Part shown: piece by piece, positions 19,335-32,107 of the stretch | Numbering within the stretch: position 1 is the first letter of the stretch | Layout: each line of letters begins with the position of its first letter | NCBI RefSeq assembly: GCF_010731855.1 | Contig: NZ_AP022620.1 | Location: 5,332,001 to 5,396,000 of the forward strand | Length of the DNA stretch: 64,000 nt | Origin: Mycolicibacterium anyangense | Lineage (GTDB): Bacteria > Actinomycetota > Actinomycetes > Mycobacteriales > Mycobacteriaceae | Reading direction: 5' to 3' | The notes under the pieces: model-generated | What the model saw: only the letters and a program-made list of their open reading frames with translations | Databases searched by the model: none | What the model was told of the DNA's origin: nothing | Made by a program: the position numbers and the translations under genes

Positions 19335-19739
19335 TCAGCGGAAGCCGTCGTAGTCCGAGGTCGCCTCGTTCAGGGACGCGTCGGCGTAGCCCCGGCAGTA
19401 GTCCCACGTGACGTACGCGTCCGGTTCGGGATCGTAGGCCGGCTCGTGCGGGCGGACGGTGCCGTCGACGAGAAGCTGAAGTAGGTTGGCGCGCAACATG
19501 TCCCAGTCGTGGTAGTGGTCCTGCTGGCATTCGTCGCAGCAGACCACCAGTCCGCGGATGCCCTTGTGGGCGAGCAGGGCCTCATACACCGCCAGGTCGG
19601 CCAGATCAGCTTCCACCGCAGCACGTTCCTGGGGGTCCAGGGGCTGGCCGGGCTCCAGTGCATCGAGCGCCGCCGAGGGATCGCACGGGTCGTCGGCGAA
19701 CGGATCTGGCGGCAGGCCTGGTGGAAGGTGGTCGCGCAC
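19335..19739 (-). CDS. DUF5319 protein (Rv3412-type)
   Basis: 134 residues, acidic, no signal peptide. The conserved centre VVCCDECQQDHYHDWDMLR holds a CC-x2-C cluster and His residues that could bind a metal, and it ends with TWDYCRGYADAS. The family is nearly restricted to actinobacteria and has no assigned function. It is found between rsdA and guaB2 in mycobacteria. GTG 19739 has TAGTGT 6 nt upstream. Confidence 0.85.
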   Translation of the reverse strand: MRDHLPPGLPPDPFADDPCDPSAALDALEPGQPLDPQERAAVEADLADLAVYEALLAHKGIRGLVVCCDECQQDHYHDWDMLRANLLQLLVDGTVRPHEPAYDPEPDAYVTWDYCRGYADASLNEATSDYDGFR

Positions 19740-19745
19740 GCCTCC

Positions 19746-19751
19746 ACACTA
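19746..19751 (-). promoter_or_regulatory. -10 box of DUF5319 gene
   Basis: TAGTGT on the minus strand, 6 nt before GTG 19739; leaderless. Confidence 0.45.
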
Positions 19752-19752
19752 G

Positions 19753-21417
<1,665 letters not shown>

Positions 21418-21428
21418 GGGTTCCTCGA

Positions 21429-22565
21429 ATGCGTGACATGGTGGAAATCGGCATGGGCAGGACCGCCCGCCGCACGTACGAACTCGACGACATCAACATC
21501 GTGCCGTCCCGTCGTACTCGCTCGTCGCAGGACGTGTCCACGGCCTGGCAACTCGACGCCTACCGGTTCGAGATCCCCGTCGTCGCCCACCCGACCGACG
21601 CGCTGGTGTCCCCGGAGTTCGCCATCGAACTGGGCCGTCTTGGTGGTCTCGGGGTGCTCAACGGTGAAGGTTTGATCGGCCGGCACGCCGACGTGGAAGC
21701 CAAGATCGCCGAGGTGATCGAGGCGGCCGCCAAGGAGCCCGAGCCCTCGACCTCGATCCGGATGTTGCAGCAATTGCACGCAGCGCCCCTGGATCCCGAG
21801 CTGCTCGGTGCGGCGGTGGCCCGCATCCGGGAGGCCGGGGTGACCACGGCGGTACGGGTGAGCCCCCAGAACGCTCAGTTACTCACCCCGACGCTGGTGG
21901 CCGCCGGTATCGATCTGCTGGTCATCCAGGGCACCATCATCTCCGCCGAACGGGTGGCGAACGACGGTGAGCCGCTGAACCTCAAGACGTTCATCTCCGA
22001 GCTCGACGTGCCGGTGGTCGCCGGTGGGGTGCTGGATCACCGCACCGCGCTGCACCTGATGAGAACCGGAGCAGCCGGGGTGATCGTCGGCTACGGGTCC
22101 ACCTCCGGGGCCACCACCAGCGACGAGGTGCTGGGTATCAGCGTTCCGATGGCGACCGCGATCGCCGACGCGGCCGCGGCCCGCCGCGAGTACCTCGACG
22201 AGACCGGTGGTCGCTACGTGCACGTACTGGCCGACGGCGACATTCATACCTCCGGCGACCTGGCCAAGGCCATCGCCTGCGGCGCCGACGCGGTGGTGCT
22301 GGGAACCCCGCTGTCGGCGTCGGCTGAGGCGCTCGGTGACGGCTGGTTCTGGCCGTCGGCCGCTGCGCATCCGTCGCTGCCGCGCGGCGCGCTGCTGCAG
22401 GTGGCAGTCGGGGAGCGGCCGTCGCTGGACCGGGTGCTCAACGGGCCGTCCGATGACCCGTTCGGCTCGCTGAACCTCGTCGGCGGGTTGCGTCGCTCGA
22501 TGGCCAAGGCCGGGTATTGCGATCTCAAGGAGTTCCAGAAGGTCGGCCTCACGGTCGGAAGCTAA
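21429..22565 (+). CDS. guaB3: IMP dehydrogenase family protein GuaB3
   Basis: 378 residues of the GuaB3 group. It keeps the TIM-barrel start YELDDINIVPSRRTRSS, but lacks CBS domains and the usual catalytic-Cys loop of IMPDH. Biochemical role in mycobacteria is unsettled; related proteins bind XMP or may reduce nucleotides. It probably shares a transcript with guaB2. Confidence 0.93.
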   Translation: MRDMVEIGMGRTARRTYELDDINIVPSRRTRSSQDVSTAWQLDAYRFEIPVVAHPTDALVSPEFAIELGRLGGLGVLNGEGLIGRHADVEAKIAEVIEAAAKEPEPSTSIRMLQQLHAAPLDPELLGAAVARIREAGVTTAVRVSPQNAQLLTPTLVAAGIDLLVIQGTIISAERVANDGEPLNLKTFISELDVPVVAGGVLDHRTALHLMRTGAAGVIVGYGSTSGATTSDEVLGISVPMATAIADAAAARREYLDETGGRYVHVLADGDIHTSGDLAKAIACGADAVVLGTPLSASAEALGDGWFWPSAAAHPSLPRGALLQVAVGERPSLDRVLNGPSDDPFGSLNLVGGLRRSMAKAGYCDLKEFQKVGLTVGS

Positions 22566-22809
22566 TTCCGGTCGCCTCGCCACAGCAGTGGTGAAAACGT
22601 GAGTTCGACTGGTTTGGTCGATTATGGCCTCTCGGGGCCCGATGCACAGCTATCGAGATGGTATAACGGTTTAACGAAATGGCGTCCGGCTGACGGCCGG
22701 AGGGGCGTTCGCCGCCCATGGCGTTTCGGCCTATTCGATGCGCCAGTTGACGATCAGTGCATGCGTGGATGAGGTGCCTTGTGTCTACCCCGTTGGTTCT
22801 GAGCGCCCT

Positions 22810-24327
22810 ATGAGCATCGCTCTGTTGTTGGACATGGCGCAGGGTGGCAGCTTGGCCGACCCTGACCTCACCGCAATCGTGTCAGGAGAGCTGCGGCTGT
22901 CGGTGGCCGAGCTCAGCGCGCTGGCCGACGGCGGTGCAGGCGTGGTGGCGGTATCCGGTGCCGAGCACGTCGCGTACGTCGGCACCGGCGGCGCGATGTT
23001 GCCCCTGTTGCTGTTCGCCTCGGCTCGTGCGGCGGTTCCGTTCACCCCCCTCAATTACCGGCTCTCCGCAGAGAACCTGCGGACGTTGATCGGTAGGCTG
23101 CCGGAACCCTTGGTGGTTGTCGACGATGAATACCGCGACGCGGTCGGGGACTGCGGTCGGCAGGTCATCACTTCGGCTGAGTTTCTCAACGCCGCCCGAA
23201 CCGGTGATCCGCTGGCCGACGCGGCTGGGCCGGATCCTGACGCCGTGGCGGTGGTTTTGTTCACCTCCGGTACTACGTCAGCACCGAAAGCTGTTGAGCT
23301 GTCACACAATAACTTGACCAGCTACATCATGGGGACGGTCGACTTCGACTCCGCCGAGCCTGGTGACGCCTCACTGATCTGTGTTCCGCCGTACCACATC
23401 GCCGGGGTGTCGGCGGCGTTGTCGAATCTGTACGCCGGGCGCAGGATGGTCTACCTGACCGCATTCGACGCCGGTGAATGGGTGCGCCTGGTCGACGGCG
23501 AGAGCGTCACGTCTGCGACCGTTGTCCCCACGATGCTCGATCGCATCGTCACGGAGCTTGAAGCGGCGTCCAGTACGCTTCCGACGTTGCGTTCACTGGC
23601 CTATGGTGGCTCGAAAGTCGCATTGCCCCTGGTACGTAAGGCGCTGAGGCTGCTGCCCGATGTCGGCTTCGTCAACGCCTACGGGCTGACCGAGACCAGT
23701 TCGACGATCGCGGTGCTGACGCCAGATGACCACCGGGTGGCGTTTTCTTCCGAACACCCAGATGTGGTGCGGCGGTTGGGCTCGGTGGGTCGTCCGGTGC
23801 CCACGATCGAGGTTCAGATCCGCGGCGAGGACGGCACGGTCCTCGGTCCGAACGAGACTGGTGAGCTGTTTGTCCGCGGTGAGCAGGTTTCCGGCCGGTA
23901 CACCGGGATCGGCTCGGTCCTCGACGACGAGGGCTGGTTCCCGACGAAGGACGTCGCATACCTCGACGCGGATGGCTATCTCTTCATCGGCGGTCGATCC
24001 GACGACACCATCATCCGCGGTGGCGAGAACATCGCGCCTGCGGAGATCGAGGATGTGCTTGTCGAGCACCCGGATGTCCACGAGTGCGCCGTGGTCGGTG
24101 TCGAGGATCCCTCATGGGGGCAGATCATCGTCGCCGTCGTGGTTCCCGCGGCCGGGTCGACGCCTGACGTCGAGGCCGTGCGCGAGTTCGTCCGCTCCCA
24201 GCTGCGAGGATCGCGGACCCCCGATCGCGTCGTGTTCCGAGAGGAGCTGCCCGCCAACGCCACCGGCAAGGTGCTGCGGCGTGACCTCGTGCGCGAGCTC
24301 AACGAATCTGTAAAGGAGCCAGTGTGA
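22810..24327 (+). CDS. Acyl-CoA synthetase / AMP-dependent ligase
   Basis: 505 residues of the ANL superfamily. The P-loop is FTSGTTSAPKAVELSH, the A5 motif is YGLTETSS, the hinge region is GWFPTKDVAYLDADGYLFIGGRSDDTIIRGGENI-like (8-box), and the catalytic lysine is in ATGKVLRR near the C terminus. It probably activates a fatty, branched or side-chain acid as an acyl-CoA. ATG 22810 fits the family start; an upstream extension to 22738 is unsupported. The 3' end overlaps the 100-aa gene by 4 nt (GTGA). Confidence 0.9.
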   Translation: MSIALLLDMAQGGSLADPDLTAIVSGELRLSVAELSALADGGAGVVAVSGAEHVAYVGTGGAMLPLLLFASARAAVPFTPLNYRLSAENLRTLIGRLPEPLVVVDDEYRDAVGDCGRQVITSAEFLNAARTGDPLADAAGPDPDAVAVVLFTSGTTSAPKAVELSHNNLTSYIMGTVDFDSAEPGDASLICVPPYHIAGVSAALSNLYAGRRMVYLTAFDAGEWVRLVDGESVTSATVVPTMLDRIVTELEAASSTLPTLRSLAYGGSKVALPLVRKALRLLPDVGFVNAYGLTETSSTIAVLTPDDHRVAFSSEHPDVVRRLGSVGRPVPTIEVQIRGEDGTVLGPNETGELFVRGEQVSGRYTGIGSVLDDEGWFPTKDVAYLDADGYLFIGGRSDDTIIRGGENIAPAEIEDVLVEHPDVHECAVVGVEDPSWGQIIVAVVVPAAGSTPDVEAVREFVRSQLRGSRTPDRVVFREELPANATGKVLRRDLVRELNESVKEPV

Positions 24328-24626
24328 TCAAGAACGGCAGTCGCCTGCAGAGCCAGGTGTGCGATACCCAGGTCATTGTGGTGCGCAGCACCGAGGCGCT
24401 CGACGACCTCCGAATCGGTGGCGCCCCGGCGGTTCCGATCGGCTCGCAGAAGAGTGGCGACGTCGTCCTGGACGATGCGTTTGCGGCCGGCGCGCTGATG
24501 GGCAAGCGCTACGTGCATACCGACGGCGCCGAGCTGCTGGTCACCAAGGCTGGAAAGGGTTCGCTCAGCGTGGGCACGACGCTGCTGGAACTCAAGGAAG
24601 CGAAGCCGCTTCCCGCCAGCGACTGA
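24324..24626 (+). CDS. Conserved 100-aa protein coupled to an acyl-CoA ligase
   Basis: 100 residues starting with GTG inside the ligase stop. It has one cysteine near the N terminus and a conserved-looking block GKRYVHTDGAELLVTKAGKG followed by the terminal AKPLPASD. I recall similar short proteins beside acyl-CoA synthetase or steroid/lipid genes in actinobacteria, without known function. No signal peptide or membrane helix. Tight coupling suggests it works with the ligase, perhaps as a partner or substrate carrier. Confidence 0.75.
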   Translation: MIKNGSRLQSQVCDTQVIVVRSTEALDDLRIGGAPAVPIGSQKSGDVVLDDAFAAGALMGKRYVHTDGAELLVTKAGKGSLSVGTTLLELKEAKPLPASD

Positions 24627-24725
24627 TCAGTGGGGCAGCAGGTGACTGCCTAGGGTTGTTGCGGCGCTGCACTTCTCGACGAACGATTGCGTGTAGAGCT
24701 TGCCGGCCTCGGTTCGGGTCGATGG

Positions 24726-25136
24726 TTAGCGAACCGCCGGATCGGCGGTCAGGCCCTCCAGCGTTGCTCGTTCGGCTTCGGTCCATGGGCGGGAGCGCTG
24801 CTCGGCCGGATCGAGCACGACCTGCACCGTGCGCACCGTCGCGCACTCGCGCCCGGTGTCGGTCGCGATGGTGTTCAGCGTGGTGAACGACGTTCGACCA
24901 ATCGATTCCACTCGCGAGGTCACCGCCAGGACGTCGGTCACCAGAACGGAGCTGTGGTAGTCGATGGAGTTGTGCACGACCACGATGTGCTTCGACGCCT
25001 CCGGGAGCGCGGCGTGCAGAAAACGTGCCCGGGCCTCTTCTGCATAGACCAGGAACACGTTGTTGTTGACGTGGCCAACTGGATCCAGATCGGTCCAGCG
25101 GGGCTCGATCCGAAGGGGCGGGGGCGGCGCTATCAC
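24726..25136 (-). CDS. Hot-dog fold acyl-CoA thioesterase
   Basis: 136 residues of the 4-hydroxybenzoyl-CoA thioesterase type. The active-site region TDLDPVGHVNNNVFLVYAEEAR holds the Asp-x3-His-x-Asn pattern. It probably hydrolyses acyl-CoA made in the neighbouring cluster. GTG 25136 has TAGATT 7 nt upstream, so the transcript is likely leaderless. Opposite strand to the ligase and CoA-transferase genes. Confidence 0.88.
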   Translation of the reverse strand: MIAPPPPLRIEPRWTDLDPVGHVNNNVFLVYAEEARARFLHAALPEASKHIVVVHNSIDYHSSVLVTDVLAVTSRVESIGRTSFTTLNTIATDTGRECATVRTVQVVLDPAEQRSRPWTEAERATLEGLTADPAVR

Positions 25137-25143
25137 GGCTAAT

Positions 25144-25149
25144 AATCTA
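25144..25149 (-). promoter_or_regulatory. -10 box of thioesterase gene
   Basis: TAGATT on the minus strand, 7 nt before GTG 25136. Confidence 0.45.
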
Positions 25150-25230
25150 CCGCAATAGATCGGGACTGGATGCGGGCCGATGCGGTGGAAATCCTGTTTC
25201 GGGTGCCCTCCACGAAGTGTGACCCTTTTG

Positions 25231-25253
25231 ATTAGGCAGACTATTATGCTAAT
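25231..25253 (+). promoter_or_regulatory. Candidate promoter/operator before CoA-transferase genes
   Basis: ATTAGGCA and TGCTAAT form an imperfect inverted repeat around GACTATTA. A TATTAT -10 box (25242-25247) lies inside it. Its position fits a repressor site controlling the 25.3-27.6 kb pair. Confidence 0.4.
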
Positions 25254-25300
25254 TCTGTGCTACAGAAGAAGATGGTGATCCGGTCGCGGCGGGCGGACTC

Positions 25301-26386
25301 ATGACCGGCCCGTTGACCGGACTGCGCGTGGTCGAACTGGCTGGGATCGGTCCCGGGCCGCATGCCGCGATGGTCCTCGGCGACCTCGGTGCCGACGTTG
25401 TGCGCGTCGAGCGTCCGGGTGGAGAGCCGATGCCCGCGAATGACCTCACGCTACGCAGTCGGCGCATCGTCGTCGTCGATCTGAAGAGCGACGAGGGCCG
25501 CGAGGTGGTGCTGCAACTCGTTGCCAGAGCCGACGTTCTGATCGAGGGGTATCGACCGGGCGTCACCGAGCGACTCGGATTGGGCCCCGAAGACTGCGCC
25601 AAGGTCAACGAGCGACTGGTCTACGCCCGGATGACGGGGTGGGGACAGGACGGTCCCCGTGCCCAGCAGGCCGGGCACGATATCAACTACATCTCCGTCA
25701 ACGGCATCCTGCATGCCATCGGTCGCGCGGGGGAAAAGCCGGTGCCGCCCTTGAATCTCGTGGGCGACTTCGGTGGCGGGTCAATGTTCCTGCTGGTCGG
25801 GATCTTCGCGGCATTGTGGGAACGTCAGACTTCGGGCAGGGGACAGGTGGTCGACGCCGCCATGGTCGACGGGTCGTCGGTGCTGGCGCAGATGATGTGG
25901 AGCATGCGAAGCCTGGGTGTGTGGAATGACGCCCGGGGCGTGAACCTGCTCGACGGTGGAGCGCCGTATTACGACACCTATGAGACGGCCGATGGCAAGC
26001 ATGTTGCGGTCGGCGCGATCGAGCCGCAGTTCTACGCTCAACTGGTGGCTGGTCTGGGCCTGGACTCGGCGGGTCTGCCCGCCCAGAATGACGTAGCGCG
26101 CTGGGGGGAGCTGCGGGCCACGTTCGCTGAGGCCTTTGCTGCCAAGGATCGTGATCACTGGGCCAACGTCTTCGACGGCACCGACGCGTGCGTGACTCCG
26201 GTGTTGAGCTTCGGTGAGGCAGAAACCGAAGCGCATCTCGTCGCGCGCCAGACATTGTTCGGGCAGGCCGCGAATCTGCAGCCGATGCCTGCGCCCCGGT
26301 TTTCCCGCAGCGACCCCGGCGCGCCGACCGCTCCTGGCCTCGAAAAGGCCGAAGCGGCAACTGTTCTGCGGGAATGGGATCGGTAG
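25301..26386 (+). CDS. CaiB/BaiF CoA-transferase family protein (alpha-methylacyl-CoA racemase-like)
   Basis: 361 residues, family III. It begins [22 protein letters not shown] and carries the [11 protein letters not shown] stretch typical of alpha-methylacyl-CoA racemases; YFETADGK-like [20 protein letters not shown] occurs at about 226-246. It probably epimerises 2-methylacyl-CoA thioesters or transfers CoA. A second, more distant family member follows after 19 nt. Confidence 0.88.
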   Translation: MTGPLTGLRVVELAGIGPGPHAAMVLGDLGADVVRVERPGGEPMPANDLTLRSRRIVVVDLKSDEGREVVLQLVARADVLIEGYRPGVTERLGLGPEDCAKVNERLVYARMTGWGQDGPRAQQAGHDINYISVNGILHAIGRAGEKPVPPLNLVGDFGGGSMFLLVGIFAALWERQTSGRGQVVDAAMVDGSSVLAQMMWSMRSLGVWNDARGVNLLDGGAPYYDTYETADGKHVAVGAIEPQFYAQLVAGLGLDSAGLPAQNDVARWGELRATFAEAFAAKDRDHWANVFDGTDACVTPVLSFGEAETEAHLVARQTLFGQAANLQPMPAPRFSRSDPGAPTAPGLEKAEAATVLREWDR

Positions 26387-26405
26387 TACCAGCGAAAGGG
26401 ATTCA

Positions 26406-27605
26406 GTGCCCAACTTGCTTGATGGTGTGCGGGTTGTCGAATCTGCGGTCTTGCTCAACGGTGACACCGTGGGCATGCTGCTCGGCGATCTTGGCGCCGA
26501 CGTCATCAAGGTCGAGTCGCCACCCGTCGGTGACTACCTGCGCTACTTTCTCGGACAGATCGTCCCGGGCGTCAGTGTTCCGCACGCTCAGGTCAACCGA
26601 AACAAGCGCTCGGTGTTGCTGAATCTCAGCGATGACTCCGACCGGGAGACGTTTTGGCGACTGATCGACACCGCCGACATCTTCGTGGACGGGAACCGTC
26701 CCGGTGTATGCGAGAAGTTGGGAGTGGGACCGGACGCGATGCGGGCCCGCAAGCCGAGCCTGGTCTATGTGCAGCACACCGGTTTTGGAGCCGTCGGCCC
26801 TTACGCGAACATTCCGACCCACGGGATGCTGATGAATGCGTTGGTGGGTGCCCACGCGGTGCGGCGCGGTGAAGACGGCCTGCTCGAGAGGGGATCCTTC
26901 GAACAGGACGGTGCCAATATGGGCGGGGAGGCCACCAGTGTTGGTGCTCTGCACGCCGCGCTCCATGCTGTGGCGGCGCTGTATCGGGCCAGGCAGACCG
27001 GCTTGGGCGCCTACATCGACGTCGCTGGGTCAGACGCAACCGCGATGACGGCGTGGATCGCATTGGCGTTGCAGCGCAACGATCATCGCATCACCGACCG
27101 ATCTGGAATGGCCACCAGATCCGATGGTGAGATGAAGGGGTCGCGATACCAGTTCTATGAAACCGCCGACGGCAGGATTGCGCTGTTCGGCTGTATCGAG
27201 CAACGGTTCTGGGACAAATGGGCGGCGGCGGCGGGGCGCGAGGACCTGGTCGGGCGGCAGGCGGACACGTCCAACGGCTCGGTCGACTGGGGCGACGACG
27301 TCGAACGCCACCTGGTTGCCGAAGTGATTGCCACCAAGACGTTGGACGAGTGGTTGGCTCTGGCCGCCGAGCACGGCTTCGCACTCGGTGCAGCCCATCA
27401 GAGCATCGAGGAGGTCGCCGCTGATCCGCATATCGCTGGCCGCAATGTCTTCGTAGAGGGTGAGCACCCGGTGGCCGGCCCGATCTCCTACGTCGGTTCG
27501 GCCGCGATCGTCGACGGCGAACCCTTCGTGGTGCGCCGCCATGCTCCCGCGCCGGGTGAGCACACCGAAGAGGTGCTTGCCGAGCTGGCCGGCGACCGGG
27601 GCTGA
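26406..27605 (+). CDS. CaiB/BaiF CoA-transferase family protein (second copy)
   Basis: 399 residues. It begins PNLLDGVRVVESAVLLNGDT and shares GDLGADVIKVESP with its neighbour, then LNLSDDSDRETFWRLIDTAD. It looks like a true CoA transferase rather than a racemase. GTG 26406, preceded by GAAAGGG, is chosen over a longer frame that overlaps the previous gene. Substrate unknown. Confidence 0.86.
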   Translation: MPNLLDGVRVVESAVLLNGDTVGMLLGDLGADVIKVESPPVGDYLRYFLGQIVPGVSVPHAQVNRNKRSVLLNLSDDSDRETFWRLIDTADIFVDGNRPGVCEKLGVGPDAMRARKPSLVYVQHTGFGAVGPYANIPTHGMLMNALVGAHAVRRGEDGLLERGSFEQDGANMGGEATSVGALHAALHAVAALYRARQTGLGAYIDVAGSDATAMTAWIALALQRNDHRITDRSGMATRSDGEMKGSRYQFYETADGRIALFGCIEQRFWDKWAAAAGREDLVGRQADTSNGSVDWGDDVERHLVAEVIATKTLDEWLALAAEHGFALGAAHQSIEEVAADPHIAGRNVFVEGEHPVAGPISYVGSAAIVDGEPFVVRRHAPAPGEHTEEVLAELAGDRG

Positions 27606-27686
27606 ACGCTCGACCGAAGTGACGAAGGCGGGACGTTAGGCGTCCCTCTCTAGCTTGTTACCCGTCAGTAAGTTCATACTGGACCG

Positions 27687-29423
27687 ATGGAACCGGATTT
27701 CGACGTTCTCATCATCGGTTCGGGCTTCGGCGGCAGCGTCAGTGCGCTGCGGCTGACCGAGAAGGGCTACCAGGTCGGCGTGCTGGAAGCGGGCCGGCGG
27801 TTCGCTGACCACGAGTTCGCCAAGACGTCCTGGCGGCTCCGTGAGTTCCTGTGGGCACCCCGGCTGGGCTGCTACGGCATCCAGCGCATCCACCTGCTGC
27901 GCAACGTGATGATCCTGGCCGGAGCCGGTGTCGGCGGTGGATCGCTGAACTACGCCAACACCCTCTACATCCCGCCGGACCCGTTCTTCAACGATCCGCA
28001 GTGGAAGACCATCACCGACTGGCGCGCCGAACTCATGCCGCACTACGACCAGGCCCAGCGGATGCTCGGCGTGGTCAAGAACCCGACCTTCACCGACGCC
28101 GACCGCATCATGAAGGAAGTGGCCGACGACATGGGCGTCGGCGATACTTTCACGCCCACCCCGGTCGGGGTGTTCTTTGGCCCGAACGGGGAGAAGACCC
28201 CGGGCAAGACGGTGCCCGACCCGTACTTCGGTGGTGTCGGCCCGGCCCGCACCGGCTGCATCGAGTGCGGCGAGTGCATGACCGGGTGCCGACACGGCGC
28301 CAAGAACACCCTGGTCAAGAACTACCTGGGACTCGCCGAAAAAGCTGGGGCGCAAGTCTTTCCGATGACCACCGTCACCGGGTTCGAGCAGCGGGCCGAC
28401 GGCATCTGGGAGATCCACACCGTGCGTACCGGCCGGTGGGCCCGCAAGCACGCCCGCACGTTCACCGCCGGGCAGCTGATCCTGGCAGCCGGTACCTGGG
28501 GCACCCAGAACCTGCTGTTCAAGATGCGCGACGGCGGCAAGCTGCCGAAGCTGTCGGACAAACTCGGCGTCCTGACCCGCACCAACTCGGAGTCCATCGT
28601 CGGCGCCGGGCGGCTGGAGGCCCGCCCCGACCTGGACCTCACCCACGGCGTGGCCATCACGTCGTCGATCCACCCGAGCCCGGACACCCACGTCGAGCCC
28701 TGCCGCTACGGCAAGGGCTCCAACGCCATGGGCCTGTTGCAGACGCTGATGACCGACGGCCCAGGGCCGCAGGGCACCGACGTGCCGCGTTGGAAGCAGC
28801 TGTTCCTCAACGCCGGTGAAGACCCGCGCGCCATGCTGCGGATGCTCTCGCCGCGACGCTGGAGCGAGCGCACCATGATCTCGCTGGTGATGCAGCACCT
28901 GGACAACTCCATCACCACCTACACCAAGCGCGGGGTGCTCGGCCTGCGCCGGATCACCAGCAAGCAGGGGCACGGCGAGCCGAACCCGACGTGGATCCCG
29001 GTCGGCAACGAGGTCACCCGGCGCATCGCCGAGAAGATCGACGGCGTGGCCGGCGGCACCTGGGGCGAGCTGTTCAACATCCCGCTCACTGCGCACTTCC
29101 TCGGCGGCGCCGCGATCGGCGACAGCGCCGAGCATGGCGTGATCGACCCCTACCAGCGGGTCTACGGCTATCCGACGCTGCACATCATGGACGGCGCGGC
29201 CATCTCGGCCAACCTCGGCGTCAACCCGTCACTGTCCATCACCGCCCAGGCCGAGCGCGCCACCTCGTTGTGGCCCAACCACGGCGAGGACGATCTACGG
29301 CCCGTCCAGGGACAGGCCTACCGGCGGCTGGAGCCGATCGCCCCGAAGAATCCGGTGGTCCCGGTCGACGCCCCGGGCGGCCTGCGTCACCTGCCGATCA
29401 CGCCGGTCAACTCGGCGGGCTGA
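27687..29423 (+). CDS. choD: Cholesterol oxidase-like GMC oxidoreductase ChoD
   Basis: 578 residues. FAD-binding IIGSGFGGSVSALRL at the N terminus, the GAGVGGGSLNYANTLY flavin-site loop, and GMC C-terminal motif near GVIDPYQRVYGYPTLHIMDGAAISANLGVNPS. It matches mycobacterial ChoD in length and position next to guaA. Mycobacterial ChoD is needed for virulence but is probably not the main cholesterol-degrading enzyme. A CATACT box lies 6 nt before ATG 27687. Confidence 0.9.
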   Translation: MEPDFDVLIIGSGFGGSVSALRLTEKGYQVGVLEAGRRFADHEFAKTSWRLREFLWAPRLGCYGIQRIHLLRNVMILAGAGVGGGSLNYANTLYIPPDPFFNDPQWKTITDWRAELMPHYDQAQRMLGVVKNPTFTDADRIMKEVADDMGVGDTFTPTPVGVFFGPNGEKTPGKTVPDPYFGGVGPARTGCIECGECMTGCRHGAKNTLVKNYLGLAEKAGAQVFPMTTVTGFEQRADGIWEIHTVRTGRWARKHARTFTAGQLILAAGTWGTQNLLFKMRDGGKLPKLSDKLGVLTRTNSESIVGAGRLEARPDLDLTHGVAITSSIHPSPDTHVEPCRYGKGSNAMGLLQTLMTDGPGPQGTDVPRWKQLFLNAGEDPRAMLRMLSPRRWSERTMISLVMQHLDNSITTYTKRGVLGLRRITSKQGHGEPNPTWIPVGNEVTRRIAEKIDGVAGGTWGELFNIPLTAHFLGGAAIGDSAEHGVIDPYQRVYGYPTLHIMDGAAISANLGVNPSLSITAQAERATSLWPNHGEDDLRPVQGQAYRRLEPIAPKNPVVPVDAPGGLRHLPITPVNSAG

Positions 29424-29443
29424 GCGCTCGGGGACCGCACCAC

Positions 29444-29449
29444 TAGACT
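29444..29449 (+). promoter_or_regulatory. -10 box of guaA
   Basis: TAGACT, 6 nt before GTG 29456; the guaA message is predicted to be leaderless. Confidence 0.55.
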
Positions 29450-29455
29450 GAGCGG

Positions 29456-31033
<1,578 letters not shown>

Positions 31034-31037
31034 CTCG

Positions 31038-31922
31038 TTAAGTCCTTGAGGCAGCGGCGATTTCGGTGATGGCCGCGTCCAGGATCCTGTCGAATTCGTC
31101 GTCGCTCTGCTGGGCGGTCAGACCCTCGGTGAGTGCGCGCGAGAAGCTGGCGATCACGCCGTGGTTGCGGGAGAGCCGCTCACAAGCCTCGGCGCGGGTG
31201 TAGCCACCGGAGAGTGCGAGCACCCGCATCACCTTCGGATGGTCGACCAGATCGCGGTAGCGGTCGTCGGTGTCAGGCAGCGTGAGCTTGAGCATCACCT
31301 GCTGATCGTCCCCGAGGCCACCGAGGTGATCGAGGATCGCGGTCGTGAGCTGGTCCTCGGCGGCGGCCTTGGCGGGGGAGTGGATGTCGACCTCGGGTTC
31401 GATGATCGGCACCAGACCGGCGGCCAGGATCTGGCCGGCGACCTCGAACTGCTGGTCGACGACGGCGTCCAGACCGGCGCCGGGACGTGTGATGACCGAG
31501 CGCATCTTGGTGCCGAAGATGCCGTTGTCCACGGCGCGGGCCAGCAGATCGTCCAGACCGCCGATGGGCTTCATCAGCTGTGCGCCGTTCTCCTCGGCGG
31601 CCAGTCCTTTGTCGACCTTGAGGATCGGCACCACCTTCTTGACGTTCCACAGATAGTCGGCGGTGGGTCGTCCCTCGATATCGCGGTCCATGGTCATCTC
31701 GAACAGGATCGCGGCCAGGATGCGGTCGCCGTCGAAGCTGGGGCTGGTGATGATCCGGGTGCGCATCTGGTGCACGAGGTCGAACATCTCCTCGTCCCCG
31801 GAGTAGGCGTCCTCGGGGATGCCGTAGAGCTTGAGTGCCTTGGGGGTGCTGCCGCCACTCTGGTCCAGCGCTGCGACGAAGCCGCTGCCGTGTGCGATCT
31901 TGTCGGCCTGTTCGGTGTTCAT
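31038..31922 (-). CDS. Fructose-bisphosphate aldolase, class I
   Basis: 294 residues of the bacterial class I (Schiff-base) aldolase family. It shows [19 protein letters not shown], the region [10 protein letters not shown] and [10 protein letters not shown], typical of this family. It cleaves fructose-1,6-bisphosphate in glycolysis/gluconeogenesis, complementing the class II enzyme usual in mycobacteria. ATG 31922 is chosen because GGGAAGGGGAT precedes it; a longer frame to 32054 overlaps the SOS-box region. Confidence 0.93.
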   Translation of the reverse strand: MNTEQADKIAHGSGFVAALDQSGGSTPKALKLYGIPEDAYSGDEEMFDLVHQMRTRIITSPSFDGDRILAAILFEMTMDRDIEGRPTADYLWNVKKVVPILKVDKGLAAEENGAQLMKPIGGLDDLLARAVDNGIFGTKMRSVITRPGAGLDAVVDQQFEVAGQILAAGLVPIIEPEVDIHSPAKAAAEDQLTTAILDHLGGLGDDQQVMLKLTLPDTDDRYRDLVDHPKVMRVLALSGGYTRAEACERLSRNHGVIASFSRALTEGLTAQQSDDEFDRILDAAITEIAAASRT

Positions 31923-32056
31923 CTGATCCCCTTCCCCTGCGGGGCTCGACGTTGGGCTGCCCGCTGATTGCATGGTGCCAGCACCGGAGGCCGCGCCGCC
32001 GTCAGGGGTCGGTGGATCGCTTGACGCTGTCGGTGGGTGGGTGTTTACTCGCACTA

Positions 32057-32072
32057 TCGAACATACTTTCGA
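32057..32072 (+). promoter_or_regulatory. LexA/SOS box of imuA'-imuB
   Basis: TCGAACATACTTTCGA matches the mycobacterial LexA consensus TCGAAC-N4-GTTCGA at 11 of 12 positions. It lies 35 bp before imuA'. Confidence 0.85.
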
Positions 32073-32107
32073 GCATAGTGAACACCGATCCCAGCTGGAG
32101 GTGGGCG

